64,000 nucleotides of DNA from Pseudomonas akapageensis (GTDB lineage Bacteria; Pseudomonadota; Gammaproteobacteria; Pseudomonadales; Pseudomonadaceae), in NCBI RefSeq assembly GCF_011355085.1, contig NZ_VXCP01000002.1:310001-374000 (forward strand), in the 5' to 3' direction. How positions within the stretch are numbered: the stretch's first letter is position 1; every line of letters begins with the position of its first letter. Under the pieces are notes generated by a model. It had not been told where the DNA came from and ran no database searches. It was given only the letters and a program-made list of their open reading frames with translations. Below are positions 60,461 to 64,000 of the stretch, piece after piece. The position numbers and the translations under genes are program-made.

Positions 60461-61249
60461 CTATTCGGCGATCTGCAACTTGCGTGCCTCGGTGTACACG
60501 TAGCGCACCTTGACATATTCAAACGGAGAGTTCATCTCACCGTAGCGGAAGTTGGTGGTGTAGCGCTTGTCGATAGCCCGCAGCAGGTAGATTTCCGGGT
60601 GGTTTTCGCTGACATCGGACACGTTGAGGAAGTTGATCTGCGATTCGGCGGTCCAGTCGAAGGCCAGGCCGCCGGTGTCACGCAGGTTCGACGGGCCGAG
60701 GATCGGGAGCATCAGGTAAGGGCCGCTGGGTACGCCGTAGAAGCCCAGGGTCTGGCCGAAGTCTTCGCTTTGGCGGGGGATGCCCATTTTGGTGGCGGGG
60801 TCCCACAGGCCGGCGATGCCGACGGTGGTGTTGAGCAACAGCCGGGCGGTGATTTCCATCGAGCGCTGGCCCTTGAGCTGCAACAGGCTGTTGAGCAGGT
60901 TGGGGATGTCGCCCAGGTTGTTGAAGAAGTTGCTCACCCCGGTACGCAGGAAGCTCGGGGTGATGTAGCGGTAGCCGCTGACCACGGGCAGGAATACCCA
61001 TTGGTCGAAGCGGTAGTTGAAGTGGTAGACCCGGCGATTCCAGTTTTCCAGCGGGTCGTAGACGTTCAGGGCATTGAGCGTCGAGCGCTCGAATTCGCGC
61101 TGGTCCAGCCCGGGGTTGAACGTGAGTTGCTTGAGCGGCAGGGTGAAGCCGTCGGGTTCGACGACGCTGGCAGCTGGTGGCGTGGTGTCTTCTGCGTGGA
61201 CCATTCCCGCGCTCAACAGCGCTGCAACGAAGAGTAGTTTTCTAGCCAC
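60461..61249 (-). CDS. mlaA: MlaA/VacJ outer-membrane lipid-asymmetry protein
   Basis: A 262-aa protein that removes misplaced phospholipids from the outer leaflet of the outer membrane. The signature is NALNVYDPLENWNRRVYHFN, followed by GVSNFFNNLGDIPNLLNSLL and TVGIAGLWDPATKMG. The signal MARKLLFVAALLSAGMVHA-ED has no lipobox cysteine, unlike E. coli MlaA. GTG 61249 is chosen, with GGAG eight bases upstream; it overlaps the end of the preceding hydrolase gene by eight bases. Confidence 0.92.
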   Translation of the reverse strand: MARKLLFVAALLSAGMVHAEDTTPPAASVVEPDGFTLPLKQLTFNPGLDQREFERSTLNALNVYDPLENWNRRVYHFNYRFDQWVFLPVVSGYRYITPSFLRTGVSNFFNNLGDIPNLLNSLLQLKGQRSMEITARLLLNTTVGIAGLWDPATKMGIPRQSEDFGQTLGFYGVPSGPYLMLPILGPSNLRDTGGLAFDWTAESQINFLNVSDVSENHPEIYLLRAIDKRYTTNFRYGEMNSPFEYVKVRYVYTEARKLQIAE

Positions 61250-62540
61250 GGAAGAACTCCAGCATGGCGTCGCTGTTGACGCGGTAGTTGATGTTGCCGC
61301 AGTGGCCACCGTGGGGGTACACGGTCAGGCGATTGCCGAAGGTGCTGCGCAGGAAGCCCAGGTCACCCGGGCCCAGGATCACGTCGTCGGCGTTGTGCAT
61401 CACGGCAATCTTGGTGCTGGTCTTCAGATAGTCCTTGAGCGCGTACAAGCTGACCTGGTCGATCAGTTGCAGCAGGCTGCCGCCGTCGGTGCGGGCGCGC
61501 CACATGGGGATGACTTGCTCGGTGAGGTAGCAAGTGAAATCGCACTGCAGGGCACGCTTGAAGAATGGCGTGAGGCTGGTGCCTTCGCTGATCGGGTACT
61601 TGGGCGGCGTGATCAGGCCGCGACGGTTGATCAGGTCGGAGGTGAAGGCGATGTCCGCCGCCGAGAAGCGGAAGGACGTGCCGATCAGCATGGCCATCTG
61701 TTCGTTGGACAGGTGTTGCTTCGAGTTCTGGAAGTCATAGACCAGGGCGTCGTTGAGGTCGATGTAGCCCTTTTGCTGGAAGTAGCGGGTGAGCTTGCCC
61801 AGTACCAGTTCGTAGAAGGTGGTGGTGCTGTTGATGCCCTTGACCTGGGTCTGCACCAGCTTGTCCAGGTTGCGTATCGAGGTGTACAGGTTGACCGGCG
61901 GATTGAGCAGCAGCACGCGCTTGAAGTTGAAGCTGTGGCGGGTTTCGTCCAGGTGGGCGACAAAGGCCGCGTCCAGTGCACCGAGGCTGTAGCCGGTGAG
62001 GTAGAACTCGGTGACCGGCACGTCGGACTGCTGGGTGCGCACGGCCTGCATGACCCGGTACATGTCTTCGGCGTCGTCCTTGCTCACCCCGGGAGTGGCG
62101 AAGCGTGAGGCCGAGGTCATGAAGTCGTAGCTGGTCGGCGAAGACAACTGCACCACGTGGTAGCCGGCCTTGTAGTACAGCTTCTTGAGGTACTCGTTGA
62201 TGCTGCTGTGGTAAGGCGCACCGGTGCCGGCGATCAGGAAGATCAACGGGGCAGGGTGGTCCTGCCTGGCCAGGCGGTAATGGAATTTTTTCACTGCCCA
62301 GAAGTTGTCCGGCAGTTCGAATTCCCGTTTTGGCAGCAGGTTGAGGCTGTAGTCGGACTGGTTGATGTCGTCGTCGGTGGGCAGTTCGGGGCGAAGGTCG
62401 GGCGGTGTCGAGGCGATCGTGGCTTCGAAGGGGTTGGTCAGTGGATAGCCGTAGGTGGCGGCATCGACGTCCCGGGCCTGCCCGGACGCACTCAATATCA
62501 GGCCACCTAACAAGGCAGCGAAGCGCAACGATCGGAGCAT
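61242..62540 (-). CDS. secreted alpha/beta-hydrolase-fold protein
   Basis: A 432-aa protein with a signal peptide (MLRSLRFAALLGGLILSASG-QA). The hydrolase core has PLIFLIAGTGAPYHSS, the nucleophile elbow YLTGYSLGALDAA (GxSxG), an acid in VMHNADDVILGP and His in YPHGGHCGN. Proteins of this type are sometimes labelled serine/threonine kinase in databases without reason. It is coupled to mlaA, suggesting a periplasmic lipid or ester substrate; that is inference. AAGGA precedes ATG 62540. Confidence 0.83.
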   Translation of the reverse strand: MLRSLRFAALLGGLILSASGQARDVDAATYGYPLTNPFEATIASTPPDLRPELPTDDDINQSDYSLNLLPKREFELPDNFWAVKKFHYRLARQDHPAPLIFLIAGTGAPYHSSINEYLKKLYYKAGYHVVQLSSPTSYDFMTSASRFATPGVSKDDAEDMYRVMQAVRTQQSDVPVTEFYLTGYSLGALDAAFVAHLDETRHSFNFKRVLLLNPPVNLYTSIRNLDKLVQTQVKGINSTTTFYELVLGKLTRYFQQKGYIDLNDALVYDFQNSKQHLSNEQMAMLIGTSFRFSAADIAFTSDLINRRGLITPPKYPISEGTSLTPFFKRALQCDFTCYLTEQVIPMWRARTDGGSLLQLIDQVSLYALKDYLKTSTKIAVMHNADDVILGPGDLGFLRSTFGNRLTVYPHGGHCGNINYRVNSDAMLEFFRG

Positions 62541-62781
62541 GTCTTCGTCCTTAAAAAGGAAAATGCTGAGTCAATAATACGCGGGCTAGGACAACTGCAC
62601 TGTTGGCAAGTTGCCTGGCTTCTCGTCATTTGTCATCCACAATGCGGTCGCTCGGATGTTGTATCCGGCGACAATAAAACCATACCCCCAGTTGCAATGT
62701 AGCCGAGTCTGCTGCTTTTGGCTTGCATCGCAGGCCCTGGCCTTTATGCTGGGCGGCGCTTTTTGTTTTTTGGAGTGTTGC

Positions 62782-63150
62782 ATGTCACGCCGCTTGCCGT
62801 TGTTTGTGTTGTTCATTGTCTTGCCGCTTTGGCTGGCTGCCAGTTATGGCTTGCGGTATGCGCTGATGGAGGATGCCCAGTGGGTGGGGATCTGTGTCGA
62901 TGAGGCGATGCGCTGGGAATGCCAATTGCGTTCGGGCCTGGGGCTGTTGATTCATTTTCGCTTGATTGCCTGGGCGGCATTGATTGCTGCGGTGGTGGCG
63001 TTTTTCTGGCCGGGGGCAAAGGGCTGGCGTCTGGCGTTTCTGGCGGTGTTGTTGGGGATTCCGGCGTTGGTGCTGTACAGCGCGAGCCTTGCGGTGTTTG
63101 CGGTGGTGATTGCGGGGTTGCGGTTGGTGCGGGTGCAGCGGGTGGGTTGA
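62782..63150 (+). CDS. small membrane protein, 122 aa, unknown function
   Basis: The protein has three to four hydrophobic segments (LFVLFIVLPLWLAASYGL, LIAWAALIAAVVAFFWPG, LAFLAVLLGIPALVLYSASL) and a loop with two Cys (ICVDEAMRWECQL) that could form a disulfide. GGAG is seven bases before ATG 62782. I recognise no domain family. Codon use matches its neighbours. Confidence 0.75.
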   Translation: MSRRLPLFVLFIVLPLWLAASYGLRYALMEDAQWVGICVDEAMRWECQLRSGLGLLIHFRLIAWAALIAAVVAFFWPGAKGWRLAFLAVLLGIPALVLYSASLAVFAVVIAGLRLVRVQRVG

Positions 63151-63174
63151 CTGGGTTTTGTGTTGCCTGACCGG

Positions 63175-63204
63175 GCCTCATCGCTGGCTTGCCCGCGATG
63201 AGGC
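63175..63204. repeat. minimal REP remnant
   Basis: GCCTCATCGCTGGC and GCCCGCGATGAGGC joined directly, a compact palindrome made of two REP ends without the spacer. Confidence 0.7.
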
Positions 63205-63215
63205 CAGACCTGCAC

Positions 63216-64000
63216 TCACCGCACCCGCAAACTCCGCCACAACGCCGCCACCAGCAGCACGCTGACCCCTGCCCAGATCCATGCCTGCTGGTTGAGCAAC
63301 CCTTCACGGTAAAGCTGCGGCGCGATGCCGGAGCCGATGATGAAGGTCAGCAAGGTGATTTCCGCCCGAGGGGCGCGCACCGGACGCAGCAGGTAGACCA
63401 GGGCCGGCAGCAGCAGGGCGGCGCAGGGGAAGCTGCGGTAGCGAGGGTCGAAGACCAGCGCCAGCATCATCACCGCCCCGGCGAAACCGGTGGCCGCCAA
63501 CCACCAGCCCGCGCGCGCTTCGAGCCAGGCGAAGGTGCGTTCCCGCCAGCTGTTGCGGGTGCTCAGGGCCAGGGCGCCATGGGCCATTACCAGCAGGTTC
63601 AGGCCGACCAGCAACGCAGCCCACAGCCATTCACCGGCAAAGCGACTGGTGATGCGGGTCAGTTCCCCCCACAAGCCGATGCTGCCGGCACCGATGGCGG
63701 CCAGCAGCGGCAAGAGCATGGCGGCGCGGGTGCCGCGCACGGGGCCGGCGAACGCCAGTGTGGCGAGCATCAGCAGCGCGCTGATGCCCAGCCATTGTGG
63801 CCATAAGGGCAGGTTCGAGACCGGGCCTTCGAGCACACCCTTGTCTTGACGGTCAGCATCGAACAGCCCCCAGTAACCCCCCACGGCACCTTCGTTGGCG
63901 CGCTTCCAGGGCTGGTCGAAGGCTTCGATCAGGTTGTAATGCCAGCCGTGTTGCTCGGCCATGGCAACGAAACCGCGAATGAACCGCGCTTCATTGACCG
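63216..64000 (-). CDS. GH17/NdvB-like beta-glucan synthase, N-terminal part beyond window
   Basis: The visible 261 residues are the C-terminal part of a larger protein. The first (RFIRGFVAMAEQHGWHYN, EAFDQPWKRANEGAVGGYWG) are the end of a glycoside-hydrolase family 17 domain, including the catalytic Glu region NLIEAFDQPWK. About seven membrane helices follow (LWPQWLGISALLMLATLAFA and others). This layout is known for proteins tied to beta-glucan synthesis in Pseudomonas. The frame is open at the right edge. Confidence 0.82.
   Translation of the reverse strand, partial: VNEARFIRGFVAMAEQHGWHYNLIEAFDQPWKRANEGAVGGYWGLFDADRQDKGVLEGPVSNLPLWPQWLGISALLMLATLAFAGPVRGTRAAMLLPLLAAIGAGSIGLWGELTRITSRFAGEWLWAALLVGLNLLVMAHGALALSTRNSWRERTFAWLEARAGWWLAATGFAGAVMMLALVFDPRYRSFPCAALLLPALVYLLRPVRAPRAEITLLTFIIGSGIAPQLYREGLLNQQAWIWAGVSVLLVAALWRSLRVR

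Noticed and set aside
1..64000. CRISPR arrays
   Set aside because: The only short repeated units are inverted REP-type palindromes; no regularly spaced direct repeats or cas genes are present.

Overview
This window looks like chromosomal DNA from a fluorescent-group Pseudomonas (P. fluorescens/P. putida lineage). It is GC-rich and gene-dense. It carries many copies of the Pseudomonas REP/BIME palindrome built on CGGGCTTGCCCGCGAT and TGTGGGAGC, and the gene order is typical of Pseudomonas: minCDE-rluA-apeB, and prc next to an EAL-CBS-GGDEF protein. No phage, plasmid backbone, IS element or CRISPR array was found.

Layout. Positions 1-9860 hold a left-truncated FadL porin, two small proteins of unknown function, a roughly 1 kb gap with an inverted DnaA-box pair, rmuC, the CrbS/MxtR-type transporter-kinase and an MFS permease. 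Positions 10170-16880 hold a TehA-like channel, an MFS-acyltransferase fusion, a desaturase with a cytoplasmic PhnD-like protein, and a FecI-type sigma factor next to a lone glycine-betaine-type binding protein. Positions 16980-21150 hold a guanidinium exporter under a guanidine-II (mini-ykkC) riboswitch, a BASS transporter, rdgC, tRNA-Val and tRNA-Asp, a Xre protein, and the first of two DUF3077-like genes with a structured leader. Positions 21240-24220 hold a membrane-anchored catalase-like protein and a di-heme cytochrome c.

Positions 24430-31700 form the assimilatory nitrate/nitrite module. A NasA-flavoprotein fusion and nirBD each follow a sigma-54-type promoter and a leader in which an ANTAR-type AAAGGC hexaloop hairpin overlaps a terminator. 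This fits NtrC-type activation plus NasT antitermination. Positions 31870-42700 hold a PcaQ-like regulator, an FKBP lipoprotein, a second DnaA-box palindrome, a small Xre/unknown/Sel1 operon, the c-di-GMP protein, an orphan Rhs tip gene flanked by duplicated terminators, prc and a quinone oxidoreductase. Positions 42050-48454 are an ABC importer operon with two phosphohydrolases and a divergent HutC-type regulator that shares a 12-bp operator.

Positions 48451-58341 are conserved housekeeping: an MscS channel, apeB, rluA, minEDC, lpxL, patatin and pirin. Positions 58598-64000 hold the second DUF3077-like gene with its leader, rfaH, an mlaA/hydrolase operon, a small membrane protein and a right-truncated GH17/beta-glucan synthase.

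The most notable unexplained signal is the duplicated RNA leader of the two DUF3077-like genes (20714-20817 and 58928-59029). It has a 16-bp closing stem, a UUCG hairpin, and two further hairpins whose pairing is kept although their sequence differs between the copies. Other good leads are the Rhs insertion between twin terminators, the paired DnaA-box palindromes, and the tandem sigma-54/ANTAR nitrate leaders.
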